A program made the translations under genes and the position numbers. From assembly GCA_900752445.1 (NCBI GenBank), contig CAADVN010000289.1, positions 1 to 35,792 on the forward strand: a stretch of DNA of 35,792 nt, in the 5' to 3' direction. Below, one piece after another: positions 24,030-32,110 of this stretch. The DNA is from an uncultured Oscillospiraceae bacterium (GTDB lineage Bacteria; Bacillota; Clostridia; Oscillospirales; Oscillospiraceae). The notes beneath the pieces are model-generated. The model was not told the origin of the DNA. It ran no database searches and saw nothing but the letters and a program-made list of their open reading frames with translations. How positions within the stretch are numbered: the stretch's first letter is position 1; every line of letters starts with the position of its first letter.

Positions 24030-25439
24030 TCAGTCCGCCGGGACGCCGTAGAGCGCCCAGGTGTTTCCGTCCGTTATCTCCGCCTCTATGAATCTCCCTA
24101 CCAGCTCCGGCGAGCCCTTGAGGTGCACCAGCCGCCCGCCGTTAGTGCGCGCGGAGAGGTTATATTCGCCCCTGCCCGTCTCGCCGTCCACGAGCACGCG
24201 CAGCCGCCGGCCTATATATTCCCTGTGCTTTTCGCCGGAGATCGTATTCGCCGTCTCTATCAGGCGGTCGAACCAGGCCTGCTTTTCCTCTCTGGACACC
24301 GGGTCGGGCATAGCTGCCGCGGGCGTGCCCTCGCGCGGCGAGAAGATGAAGGTAAACATCGCGTCGTAGCGCACACGCTCCACCAGCGTCATCGTCTCCT
24401 CGAAATCCTCCGCCGTCTCGCCGGGGAAGCCCACGATGATGTCCGTCGTCAGGACGATGTCCGGCATGTACGAGCGCGCCATGTCCACGAGCGAGAGGTA
24501 CTTCTCCCTGTCGTAGTGCCGGTTCATGGCCTTGAGCACCCGGCTGCTGCCCGACTGCACCGGCAGGTGGATGTGCTTTGCGCATTTTTCGCACTCTGCC
24601 ATGGTGCGGAAGAGCTTCTCCGTGGCGTCCCTCGGGTGGCTCGTCATGAATCGGATGAGGAAATCGCCCGGTATGGCGTTTATCTCGCGGATGATGTCCG
24701 CAAAGTCCACGTCCGTGCCCAAATCCTTGCCGTAGGAGTTGACGTTCTGGCCGAGGAGGGTCATATCCCTGTACCCAGCCTCGACGAGCCGCCGCGCCTC
24801 GGCGACTACGTCCTCCGGCCTTCTCGAGCGCTCCCTGCCCCGGACATAGGGGACGATGCAGTAGGTGCAGAAGTTGTTGCAGCCGTACATGATGGAGAGC
24901 CAGGCCTTTACGCTGCCCTGCCTGTGCACGGGCAGGCCCTCGGCGACGACGCCCTCGCAGGGCGAGGTCTCGAACACCCGGCCCCTGCGGCGCAGCGCGC
25001 GCTCATAGAGCTCCGGGAAGCGCCAGAGCTCGTGCGGGCCGAAGCAGAGGTCCACGACCCTGAAGGACTTTCTTATCTTCTCCGCCATATGCGGCTGCTG
25101 CACCATGCAGCCGCAGACCGCGACGATGAGCCTGGGGTTCCGGGCCTTCGCGTGCACCAGCGCGCCGACATTGCCCAAAACGCGCATCTCCGCGTGCCCG
25201 CGCACGGCGCAGGTATTCACGACGATGAGCTCGGCCTCGTTCTCGTCCTCGGTGAAGCCGAAGCCCATGAGCTCTATATATCCCCTTATGGCCTCGCTGT
25301 CCGCCTCGTTCTGCTGACAGCCGTAGGTATCCACAAAGGCCAGGGGCTTTGCGCCGCCAAGCCCCTTTCTTATACTCTCACAGATCTCCCGCTGCCTTTC
25401 CAGCTCCTGCGCGGGGATCTCCACTCTGTTGTAAGCCAT
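24030..25439 (-). CDS. miaB: tRNA-2-methylthio-N6-dimethylallyladenosine synthase MiaB
   Basis: The 469-residue radical SAM methylthiotransferase adds the 2-methylthio group to i6A37 of tRNAs reading UNN codons. N-terminal UPF0004 cysteines are in TYGCQQNEADSE, NTCAVRGHAE and CGCMVQ; the radical SAM cluster motif is CNNFCTYC; a TRAM domain closes the protein (LRVLVDGE...GRFIEAEI). ATG 25439 is set by GGAGG four bases earlier; the upstream open frame crosses the promoter. MiaB next to mutS-mutL is a common order in Bacillota and clostridia. The C-x-C-x-C spacing and FETSPCEGV region fit MiaB better than MtaB or RimO. Confidence 0.95.
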   Translation of the reverse strand: MAYNRVEIPAQELERQREICESIRKGLGGAKPLAFVDTYGCQQNEADSEAIRGYIELMGFGFTEDENEAELIVVNTCAVRGHAEMRVLGNVGALVHAKARNPRLIVAVCGCMVQQPHMAEKIRKSFRVVDLCFGPHELWRFPELYERALRRRGRVFETSPCEGVVAEGLPVHRQGSVKAWLSIMYGCNNFCTYCIVPYVRGRERSRRPEDVVAEARRLVEAGYRDMTLLGQNVNSYGKDLGTDVDFADIIREINAIPGDFLIRFMTSHPRDATEKLFRTMAECEKCAKHIHLPVQSGSSRVLKAMNRHYDREKYLSLVDMARSYMPDIVLTTDIIVGFPGETAEDFEETMTLVERVRYDAMFTFIFSPREGTPAAAMPDPVSREEKQAWFDRLIETANTISGEKHREYIGRRLRVLVDGETGRGEYNLSARTNGGRLVHLKGSPELVGRFIEAEITDGNTWALYGVPAD

Positions 25440-25467
25440 GCTGCCTCCGAAAACAATATAATATGAT

Positions 25468-25496
25468 ATTTTAACATTTAACTCTGGAAAGTTCAA
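25468..25496 (-). promoter_or_regulatory. Promoter of the miaB-mutS operon
   Basis: On the minus strand, TTGAAC (25491-25496) is 17 bases from TAAAAT (25468-25473), with a TGT extension before the -10, 28 bases ahead of the start. Confidence 0.75.
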
Positions 25497-25507
25497 CGGC
25501 TTTACAT

Positions 25508-25513
25508 TATAAT
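25508..25513 (+). promoter_or_regulatory. -10 element for mutL
   Basis: A perfect TATAAT lies 24 bases before the mutL ATG. No good -35 is seen at the expected place (about 25485-25490, TGGAAA), and that place overlaps the miaB promoter. Confidence 0.45.
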
Positions 25514-25537
25514 AGGCTCTCAGGAAAGAGGTGCGCG

Positions 25538-27433
25538 ATGCCAAGGATAAACATACTCTCGCCCTTTGTGGCGGACCTCATAGCCGCCGGCGAGGTCGTG
25601 GAGCGGCCCGCCTCGGCGGTGAAGGAGCTCATGGAAAACGCCGTGGACGCCGGGGCGCGGAACGTGACCGTGGAGCTGCGCGGCGGCGGCGCGGAATATA
25701 TAAGGGTCACGGACGACGGCTGCGGCATGTCGCCCGAGGATGCCGGCATAGCCTTCCTGCGTCACGCCACGAGCAAGCTCGCGGATGAGCGCGGGCTGGA
25801 GGCCATAGGCACGCTGGGCTTTCGCGGCGAGGCGCTCGCGGCCATAGGCAGCGTCTCACACGTCGAGCTGCTCACGCGGGAGCGCGGCGCGGAGACCGGG
25901 ACACGGCTCCTGCTCGACGGCGGCGAGATCTCGGACATGCGCGAGGCCGGCTGCCCCGAGGGCACGAGCATCACCGTGCGCGGCCTCTTCTACAACACCC
26001 CCGCCCGGCTCAAGTTCATGAAGTCCGACAGGGCGGAGGGCACGGCCTGCGTCCAGGCCGCGCTTCGCTGCGCCCTTGCCCGGCCCGAGCTGAGCGTGCG
26101 CTGCATCAGGGACGGCTCGGAGGAGTTCTTCACGCCCGGCGACGGCAGGGCGGAGAGCGCCGTCTACTCCCTTTTGGGCCGCGAGCTCGCCTCGCAGCTG
26201 CTGCCGGTACATTCCGTGGAGGGGCCTATCGAGGTCTCGGGCTTCACGGGCTCGCCCGCCGCAGGCCGGGGCAGCCGCAGCGCGCAGTTCTTCTTCTGCA
26301 ACGGGCGCTTCATCAAGTCCCAGCTGCTCCAGGCCGCCGTAGAGCAGGCCTACAGGGGCACGCTGCTGACCGGGCGCTACCCTTCCTGTGTCATCTACCT
26401 GAAGCTCTCCGCCGCGGCTGTGGACGTGAACGTGCACCCGGCAAAGACAGAGGTCAAGTTTTCCGACGAGCGCCGGGTCTTCGACGCCGTACACTACGCT
26501 GTGCTCGGCGCGCTCGAGCAGCCGCGCGCCCCTCGTGCCGAAGAGGCCGGGGAGCTTGAGGCCTCCCCGGCCAAGACCGAGATTTCCGGCGAGCCTGTCC
26601 GGCACGACCTGGGCTACAATCCCTACATCGTGAAGCAGGAGCAGCAGGGCGGCCCCGCGCGCAGGGACATACAGCTCGTGGCCGAATACTCGGCGCGCGG
26701 TGTGCCGGCGAGGCAGAACCTCTCGGCTCCGCCGGAGCAGACAGAGCTCAACCTGTCCTCGGCCCAGCCGCCCGAGCCCGATACGGCCCGGCGCATGCCC
26801 GGGCCTGAGGCTGCGCCCGCCCGCTGGCCCGTGGAGCCAGCTGCCGGGGCCCTCACCGGCTCCGGCCCGGAGCCGCGGCTCATAGGCGAGGCGCTGGAGC
26901 TCTACATCCTCGTCCAGTATGGGGACGAGCTCGTCATCATCGACAAGCACGCGGCGCACGAGCGCATGATCTACGACAGGCTCCGCCAGGGCGGGGCGGA
27001 GTACATGAGCCAGGGCCTGCTCGAGCCCCAGACCTTCACCCTGCCCGGCCCGGCCTCGGACGCGCTGCGCGCCGAGCTGGACTTTGTGAACAGCCTTGGC
27101 TTCGAGGTGGAGCCCTACGGCGAGCGCAGCTTCGTCCTGCGCGCCGTGCCGGGCGGTATGGCGCCCGACGAGGCCGTCGGCGCAGTCGAGGAGGCCGCCG
27201 AGGCCCTCGCCTCCTCCAGAAGGCCGGACCGCAGCGCCGCGAGGGATGAGGTGCTCAAGACCGTGGCCTGCAAGGCGGCCATAAAGGCCGGGCGCAGCTC
27301 CGAGCCCGAGGAGCTGAAGCTCCTGGCCCGGGCCGTGTGCCGGGGCGAGGTGCGCTACTGCCCGCACGGCAGGCCCGTCTCCTGGACCCTGGGCCGCAAG
27401 GAGCTCGACAAGCAGTTCAAACGCATACTCTGA
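25538..27433 (+). CDS. mutL: DNA mismatch repair protein MutL, nicking type
   Basis: The 631-residue protein has the GHKL ATPase N-terminus (ELMENAVDAGA, DDGCGM, HATSK, GFRGEAL) and a C-terminal endonuclease domain. The endonuclease motif is DKHAAHERMIYD, a clostridial-style variant of DQHAxxERxxYE, and ACKAAIKAG plus CPHGRPV complete the metal site, so it should nick DNA itself; no MutH is expected. A Pro/Ala-rich linker of roughly 100 residues (about 340-445) joins the two parts. ATG 25538 follows AGAGGTG. It is divergent from miaB-mutS with 98 bases between starts and has its own terminator. Confidence 0.97.
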   Translation: MPRINILSPFVADLIAAGEVVERPASAVKELMENAVDAGARNVTVELRGGGAEYIRVTDDGCGMSPEDAGIAFLRHATSKLADERGLEAIGTLGFRGEALAAIGSVSHVELLTRERGAETGTRLLLDGGEISDMREAGCPEGTSITVRGLFYNTPARLKFMKSDRAEGTACVQAALRCALARPELSVRCIRDGSEEFFTPGDGRAESAVYSLLGRELASQLLPVHSVEGPIEVSGFTGSPAAGRGSRSAQFFFCNGRFIKSQLLQAAVEQAYRGTLLTGRYPSCVIYLKLSAAAVDVNVHPAKTEVKFSDERRVFDAVHYAVLGALEQPRAPRAEEAGELEASPAKTEISGEPVRHDLGYNPYIVKQEQQGGPARRDIQLVAEYSARGVPARQNLSAPPEQTELNLSSAQPPEPDTARRMPGPEAAPARWPVEPAAGALTGSGPEPRLIGEALELYILVQYGDELVIIDKHAAHERMIYDRLRQGGAEYMSQGLLEPQTFTLPGPASDALRAELDFVNSLGFEVEPYGERSFVLRAVPGGMAPDEAVGAVEEAAEALASSRRPDRSAARDEVLKTVACKAAIKAGRSSEPEELKLLARAVCRGEVRYCPHGRPVSWTLGRKELDKQFKRIL

Positions 27434-27440
27434 CGTGACA

Positions 27441-27475
27441 AAAGGCCTCCCGGCTCGCCGCCGGGAGGCCCTTTT
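27441..27475. terminator. Bidirectional terminator
   Basis: A perfect 11-bp stem (27444-27454 with 27460-27470, loop TCGCC), AAA before and CTTTT after, between mutL and the convergent asnS. Confidence 0.9.
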
Positions 27476-27489
27476 CGCCTTTTTAGTTA

Positions 27490-28884
27490 TCAGAAGTCCG
27501 CCGAGCCCCAAGTACGGGGATGCGGCAGCACGTCGCGGATGTTCGATACGCCCGTGAGATACATGATGAGCCGCTCGAAGCCCAGACCGTAGCCCGCGTG
27601 CCGGCAGGAGCCGTAGCGCCGCAGGTCGAGGTACCACCAGTAGTCCGCAGGGTCTAGGCCCAGTTCGGCCATGCGCGCCTCGAGCACCTCCAGCCGCTCC
27701 TCGCGCTGGCTGCCGCCGACGATCTCGCCTATGCCGGGCACCAGGCAGTCCGCCGCCGCGACCGTCTTGCCGCCGTCGTCCAGGCGCATATAAAACGCCT
27801 TGATCTCCTTCGGGTAGTTCGTCACGAAGATGGGCTTCTTGAACACCTGTTCCGTCAGATACCGCTCGTGCTCGGTCTGAAGGTCGCAGCCCCAGTAGAC
27901 CTTGTAGTCGAACTTGTCGTTGTTCTCCTTGAGTATCTCAATGGCGTCCGTATAGGTCACCCGGCCGAAATCCGAGCTCGCGACGTGATTGAGGCGCTCC
28001 AGCAGGCCCTTGTCCACGAAGGAGTTGAAAAACTCCATCTCCTGCGGGCAGCGCTCCATAACGCGGTTTATGACGTATTTTATCATCGCCTCGGCGTTGT
28101 CCATGTAGTCGGAGAGGTCCGCGAAGGCCATCTCAGGCTCTATCATCCAGAACTCGGCCGCGTGCCGCTGGGTGTTCGACTTCTCCGCCCTGAAGGTGGG
28201 CCCGAAGGTGTACACGTCGCCGAAGGCCATGGCGAAGTTCTCGGCGTTGAGCTGGCCGGAGACGGTCAGGCTCACATGCTTGCCGAAGAAGTCCTGGCTC
28301 CAGTCCACGGCGCCGTCCTCGGTCCTCGGCGGATTCGCCACGTCCAGGGTCGTGACGCCGAACATCTCGCCCGCGCCCTCGCAGTCGGAGCCGGTGAGTA
28401 TGGGCGTGTGCACATAGACGAAGCCGCGGCTCTGGAAGAACTCGTGTATCGCCGCCGCGGCGACGCTGCGCACGCGGAACGCAGCTGAGAACAGGTTCGT
28501 CCTCGGCCTCAGGTGCTGGATGGTGCGCAGGAATTCCACGCTGTGGCGCTTCTTCTGCAGGGGATAGTCCGGGGTCGAGGCGCCCTCGACCATGATCTCC
28601 CTGGCCTTCAGCTCGAAGGGCTGCTTGGCCTCGGGCGTGAGCACCAGCGTGCCCTTCACTATGAGGGCCGCGCCCACGTTCTGCCGCGCGATCTCGTCGT
28701 AATTGGACAGATTCCCCCTCTCGAGCACGACCTGCAGGCTCTTGTGACTGCTGCCGTCGTTCAGCTCGACGAAGCCGAAATTCTTCATGTCCCTCACTGT
28801 CCTGACCCAGCCGCAGACAGTTATGTCCCTGTCCGCGAACGCGGCCGCGTCGGCGTATATGCCCGAGATCCTCTGCCGCTCCAT
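27490..28884 (-). CDS. asnS: Asparaginyl-tRNA synthetase
   Basis: The 464-residue class IIb synthetase charges tRNA-Asn. It has an N-terminal OB-fold anticodon domain (ITVCGWVRTVRDMKNFGFVELNDGS), motif 2 region (FGPTFRAEKSNTQRHAAEFWMIEPEMAF) and motif 3 (GYGLGFERLIMYLTG). AsnRS rather than AspRS is shown by EFWMIEPEMAF and by RDVLPHPRTWGSADF, although HPRT replaces the more usual FPRT. ATG 28884 follows AAAGGGGAC. It is transcribed from a near-consensus promoter that overlaps the cysK promoter. The leader is too short for a T-box. Confidence 0.96.
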   Translation of the reverse strand: MERQRISGIYADAAAFADRDITVCGWVRTVRDMKNFGFVELNDGSSHKSLQVVLERGNLSNYDEIARQNVGAALIVKGTLVLTPEAKQPFELKAREIMVEGASTPDYPLQKKRHSVEFLRTIQHLRPRTNLFSAAFRVRSVAAAAIHEFFQSRGFVYVHTPILTGSDCEGAGEMFGVTTLDVANPPRTEDGAVDWSQDFFGKHVSLTVSGQLNAENFAMAFGDVYTFGPTFRAEKSNTQRHAAEFWMIEPEMAFADLSDYMDNAEAMIKYVINRVMERCPQEMEFFNSFVDKGLLERLNHVASSDFGRVTYTDAIEILKENNDKFDYKVYWGCDLQTEHERYLTEQVFKKPIFVTNYPKEIKAFYMRLDDGGKTVAAADCLVPGIGEIVGGSQREERLEVLEARMAELGLDPADYWWYLDLRRYGSCRHAGYGLGFERLIMYLTGVSNIRDVLPHPRTWGSADF

Positions 28885-28919
28885 ATTGGCGCGTCCCCTT
28901 TCGTTTACCGTTTGCGGCC

Positions 28920-28948
28920 TTGCTTTGGCCGCTTCTCTGTATTATACT
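28920..28948 (+). promoter_or_regulatory. Candidate promoter of cysK
   Basis: TTGCTT (28920-28925) is 17 bases from TATACT (28943-28948). Its -10 lies inside the opposing asnS promoter. Confidence 0.5.
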
Positions 28949-28969
28949 CATAGTCAAATGATTTTTCAA
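28941..28969 (-). promoter_or_regulatory. Promoter of asnS
   Basis: On the minus strand, TTGAAA (28964-28969) is 17 bases from a perfect TATAAT (28941-28946). Confidence 0.8.
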
Positions 28970-28994
28970 CACCATTTAACACAGGAGGCGCGTT

Positions 28995-29903
28995 ATGGCT
29001 AAAATATATTCCGACATGACGGAGCTCATAGGCGGCACGCCGCTTGTGCGGCTGTCCCGTTTCGCCCCGGGCATGAACGTCCTCGCGAAGCTCGAGCGCC
29101 AGAACCCGGCGGGCAGCGCCAAGGACCGCGTGGCGCTCTCGATGCTCCGCGCGGCGCAGCGCGAGGGCCGGCTCAAAAAGGGCGGCGTGGTAATAGAGCC
29201 GACAAGCGGCAACACCGGCATCGGCCTTGCGGCCATCGCTGCGGTGCTGGGCTACAGGGCCGTCATCGTCATGCCCGACAGCATGAGCCCTGAGCGCATA
29301 AAGCTCATCGCGGCCTACGGGGCAGAGGTGGTGCTCACGCCGGGCGCCGAGGGCATGTCCGGCGCCGTGGCGAAGGCGGACGAGATATCCGCCGCGAACC
29401 CGGGCAGCATCGTCGCGGGCCAGTTCTCGAACCCCGCGAACCCGCAGGCGCACTATGAGGCCACCGGCCCGGAGCTCTGGCAGGACACGGACGGGGATAT
29501 CGCCGCCTTCGTCGCGGGCGCGGGCACGGGCGGCACGATAACCGGCGTGGGGCGCTATCTCAAAGAGCGCGACCCGTCCATACGCATCGTGGCGATGGAG
29601 CCTGCCTCCTCGCCCCTGCTCACCGAGGGCCGTGCCGGGCCTCACGCCATACAGGGCATAGGCGCGAACTTCGTCCCCGAGGCCCTGGACACGACGGTGT
29701 ACGACGAGGTCGTGACCGTGACTGACGAGGACGCGCTCGCGGCCATGCGCGAGCTGGCGGTGAAGGAGGGGCTGCTCTGCGGCGTGTCCTCGGGCGCGGC
29801 GGCCTTCGCGGCGCGCGAGCTCGCAAAGCGCACGGAGTTTCAGGGCAAAAACGTCGTCTGCCTGCTGCCGGATACCGGCGAGCGCTATCTGAGCATAATG
29901 TGA
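28995..29903 (+). CDS. cysK: Cysteine synthase A (O-acetylserine sulfhydrylase)
   Basis: The 302-residue PLP enzyme makes cysteine from O-acetylserine and sulfide. The PLP lysine is K43 in NPAGSAKDR; TSGNTG is the substrate loop; GTGGTITG binds the PLP phosphate; GPHAIQGIGANFVP and PDTGERYLS are typical CysK segments. These features argue against a cysteate or phosphoserine-specific relative. ATG 28995 follows AGGAGG (28983-28988). The lipid kinase gene begins nine bases behind its stop, so the two share a message. No serine acetyltransferase (cysE) is in the window. Confidence 0.95.
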   Translation: MAKIYSDMTELIGGTPLVRLSRFAPGMNVLAKLERQNPAGSAKDRVALSMLRAAQREGRLKKGGVVIEPTSGNTGIGLAAIAAVLGYRAVIVMPDSMSPERIKLIAAYGAEVVLTPGAEGMSGAVAKADEISAANPGSIVAGQFSNPANPQAHYEATGPELWQDTDGDIAAFVAGAGTGGTITGVGRYLKERDPSIRIVAMEPASSPLLTEGRAGPHAIQGIGANFVPEALDTTVYDEVVTVTDEDALAAMRELAVKEGLLCGVSSGAAAFAARELAKRTEFQGKNVVCLLPDTGERYLSIM

Positions 29904-29911
29904 GGTGCGGT

Positions 29912-30802
29912 ATGAAAAGGCTGTTTTTCATAATAAATCCGGTGGCTGGCCGGGGCATGTACAAGCAGGGCCTGGGCGAGGCGCTATTCACCCTGCACTC
30001 GGCGGGCTACGAGCCGACGCTGAGGTTTACGTCCCGCGCAGGCGAGGCCGTGGAGCTGGCGCAGCTGGCTGCGGGCTACGACCTGGTCTGCTGCCTCGGC
30101 GGCGACGGGACGCTCTCCGAGGTGACCTCCGGCCTCATGCGCCTGCCGGCTGAGGAGCGCCCGCCCATAGGCTATTTCCCGCTCGGCACGGCGAACGACG
30201 TCGCCACGACGCTCAAGCTGCCGAAGAACGACCCGGCGGCCGTTGCGCGCCGCATCGCCGAGGGCGCTTCGCGGGCCTGGGACATCGGCCGCTTCGGCGA
30301 GGACAGATACTTCACCTACGTCGCGGCCTTCGGCGCCTTCACGGACGTGAGCTACGAGACTCCGCAGCAGTCCAAGCAGGCGCTCGGGCACCTGGCCTAC
30401 CTGCTCGAGGGCATGAACCGTCTGCCCAAGCTGCCGCACTACCGGACGCGCGTGGAGCTCGACGGGAAAATAGTCGAGGGCGACTACATCTTCGGCGGCG
30501 TGACGAACTCGACCTCCGTGGCCGGGCTCGTGAAGCTCGACCCGGACATGGTGGCGCTCGACGACGGCGAGTTCGAGGTCGCGCTGGTGAAATACCCCGC
30601 CGCGCTGGCGGACCTCAACGCCCTGGTGTCCCAGGCCGTCTCCAAAAACTACAACGGCGAGATGCTGACGATACAAAAGGCAAAATGCGTCCGCTTCACC
30701 TTTGCAGAGCCCGTGCCCTTCACCAGGGACGGCGAGCCCGGCGGCGTGTGCACCGATGTCAGGATAGAGAACGTCCGCGCAGCCGTGAGGCTCATCGTGT
30801 AA
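29912..30802 (+). CDS. Diacylglycerol/sphingosine-kinase family lipid kinase (YegS/DgkB-like)
   Basis: The 296-residue soluble kinase belongs to the DAGK catalytic family, which includes bacterial DgkB/YegS, sphingosine kinases and ceramide kinases. Motifs are FIINPVAGRG at the N-terminus, the nucleotide loop CCLGGDGTLSEV (about residues 60-71) and PLGTANDVATTL. The C-terminal beta-sandwich includes DGEFEVALV and TRDGEPGG, both usual. ATG 29912 follows GAGGTG closely behind cysK; an upstream GTG (29900) is less likely. In most Bacillota such an enzyme recycles diacylglycerol, which is the default reading. Its place directly before an alpha-oxoamine synthase and a reductase makes a long-chain-base substrate worth testing. 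No terminator is evident between it and those genes. Confidence 0.9.
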   Translation: MKRLFFIINPVAGRGMYKQGLGEALFTLHSAGYEPTLRFTSRAGEAVELAQLAAGYDLVCCLGGDGTLSEVTSGLMRLPAEERPPIGYFPLGTANDVATTLKLPKNDPAAVARRIAEGASRAWDIGRFGEDRYFTYVAAFGAFTDVSYETPQQSKQALGHLAYLLEGMNRLPKLPHYRTRVELDGKIVEGDYIFGGVTNSTSVAGLVKLDPDMVALDDGEFEVALVKYPAALADLNALVSQAVSKNYNGEMLTIQKAKCVRFTFAEPVPFTRDGEPGGVCTDVRIENVRAAVRLIV

Positions 30803-30850
30803 AAACCGACAGCGCCGCCAAAACCCTGCCGCGTGGACAATAGCAGTATC

Positions 30851-30879
30851 TTGACACCTGCCGTCCCCGGAGATATAAT
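30851..30879 (+). promoter_or_regulatory. Consensus sigma-A promoter for the synthase-reductase operon
   Basis: TTGACA (30851-30856) and TATAAT (30874-30879) are both perfect and 17 bases apart. It is the only full-consensus promoter in the window, so repression is expected if expression is to be controlled. Confidence 0.92.
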
Positions 30880-30882
30880 ATG

Positions 30883-30912
30883 CTTAAAATTTTTTAATTA
30901 AATTATTTTAAG
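30883..30912 (+). promoter_or_regulatory. AT-rich palindrome over the transcription start, candidate operator
   Basis: Perfect 8-base inverted arms CTTAAAAT (30883-30890) and ATTTTAAG (30905-30912) enclose an AT-only centre. It begins four bases after the -10, so it covers the likely transcription start in an otherwise GC-rich region. No known binding consensus is matched with confidence. Confidence 0.55.
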
Positions 30913-30928
30913 TATTCTGGAGGCGTTT

Positions 30929-32110
30929 ATGGACCTTTTTGCCAAGTGCGCGGCCTATACCACGGCCCGCGAATGCAGGGAACGGGGCATATACCCCTAT
31001 TTCCATGCCCTTGAGTCGAGGCAGGACACCGAGGTCATCATGGAGGGCCGGCGTCGCATCATGCTCGGCTCGAACAACTACCTGGGCCTGACCGCCGCGC
31101 CGGAAGTCGTGGCCGCAGCTGAGACGGCGCTGGCTGAGTACGGCACTGGCTGCTCCGGCTCGAGGTTCTTGAACGGCACGCTCCGGCTGCATCTCGAGCT
31201 CGAGCGCGAGCTCGCCGACTTCGTGCGCATGGACGGGGCCGTCACCTTCTCGACGGGCTTCCAGTCGAACCTGGGCATAATAAGCTGCCTCGTGGGCCGG
31301 GGCGATTACGTCGTCTGCGACAGGGAGAACCATGCCAGCATCTACGACGGCTGCCGCCTCTCCTTCGGCAAGATGCTCAGATACCGCCATGCGGATATGG
31401 ACGACCTTGAGGCCAAGCTGCGCGCCGTGCCGGAGTCCGCGGGCTGCCTCATCGTGACGGACGGCGTGTTCTCCATGGGCGGCGACATCGCGAAGCTGCC
31501 GGAGATCTGCGCGCTCGCGGAAAAATACGGCGCGCGGGTCATGGTGGACGACGCCCACGGCCTCGGCGTCATCGGCGAGGGCGGGCGCGGCACTGCCAGC
31601 CATTTCGGGCTCGAGGACAGGGTGGACGTCATCATGGGCACCTTCTCCAAGTCGCTGGCGAGCCTCGGAGGCTACATGGCGGCCTCGGAGACAGTCTGCG
31701 ACTATGTGCGGCACAACTCGCGGCCCTTCATCTTCTCGGCGTCGATCCCGCCCTCGGCCTGCGCGGCGGCGCTGGCGGCGCTGCGGCTCCTGCGGGAACG
31801 GCCCGAGCTGCCGGTGCGGCTCCTGGGCCTTGCCTCGTATGCGCGGGCGGGGCTGAAGGCCCGGGGCCTGAGGATAATCGAGTCCGAGACGCCGATAATA
31901 CCCATCTACACCTACGAGATGGAGCACACCCTCGTGAGCGCGAAGCGGCTCTATGACGCGGGCGTGTATGTGAATCCCGTCCTGCCGCCTGCCGCCGCGC
32001 CGGGCGAGTGCCTCCTGCGGATGAGCTGCATGGCCACGCACACCGAGGCGCTGCTGGATGAGGCCATGGACATTATAGCGGAGGTCCTGGGTCAAGATGA
32101 AAATGTGTAA
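30929..32110 (+). CDS. Alpha-oxoamine synthase, serine palmitoyltransferase-like
   Basis: The 393-residue PLP enzyme belongs to the family that condenses an amino acid with an acyl-CoA or acyl-ACP and releases CO2. The PLP lysine is K241 in MGTFSKSLASLGGY; H135 (NHASIYDG) stacks on PLP; D207 and H210 (VDDAHG) hold the ring. Several segments follow serine palmitoyltransferases of Bacteroides and Sphingomonas rather than KBL or BioF: IYPYFHALESRQ near the start, YGTGCSGSRFLNGTLRLH (KBL has a different ASVRFICGT version), GTFSKS instead of GTLGKA, and RPFIFSASIPPS. So 3-ketosphinganine synthesis from serine is the leading reading; a cysteate or other amino acid substrate is possible. ATG 30929 follows TGGAGG. 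The reductase gene overlaps by 14 bases. Subfamily assignment is from memory of family motifs. Confidence 0.82.
   Translation: MDLFAKCAAYTTARECRERGIYPYFHALESRQDTEVIMEGRRRIMLGSNNYLGLTAAPEVVAAAETALAEYGTGCSGSRFLNGTLRLHLELERELADFVRMDGAVTFSTGFQSNLGIISCLVGRGDYVVCDRENHASIYDGCRLSFGKMLRYRHADMDDLEAKLRAVPESAGCLIVTDGVFSMGGDIAKLPEICALAEKYGARVMVDDAHGLGVIGEGGRGTASHFGLEDRVDVIMGTFSKSLASLGGYMAASETVCDYVRHNSRPFIFSASIPPSACAAALAALRLLRERPELPVRLLGLASYARAGLKARGLRIIESETPIIPIYTYEMEHTLVSAKRLYDAGVYVNPVLPPAAAPGECLLRMSCMATHTEALLDEAMDIIAEVLGQDENV

Noticed and set aside
28995..29903. cysK as a cysteate synthase for sulfonolipid (capnine-type) synthesis
   Set aside because: The sequence keeps ordinary CysK segments (NPAGSAKDR, GPHAIQGIGANFVP, PDTGERYLS). 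Only gene order suggests the alternative.
30929..32110. Oxoamine synthase as glycine C-acetyltransferase (KBL) or BioF
   Set aside because: GSRFLNGT and GTFSKS differ from the KBL motifs, no threonine dehydrogenase or biotin gene is nearby, and an overlapping SDR fits keto-base reduction better.
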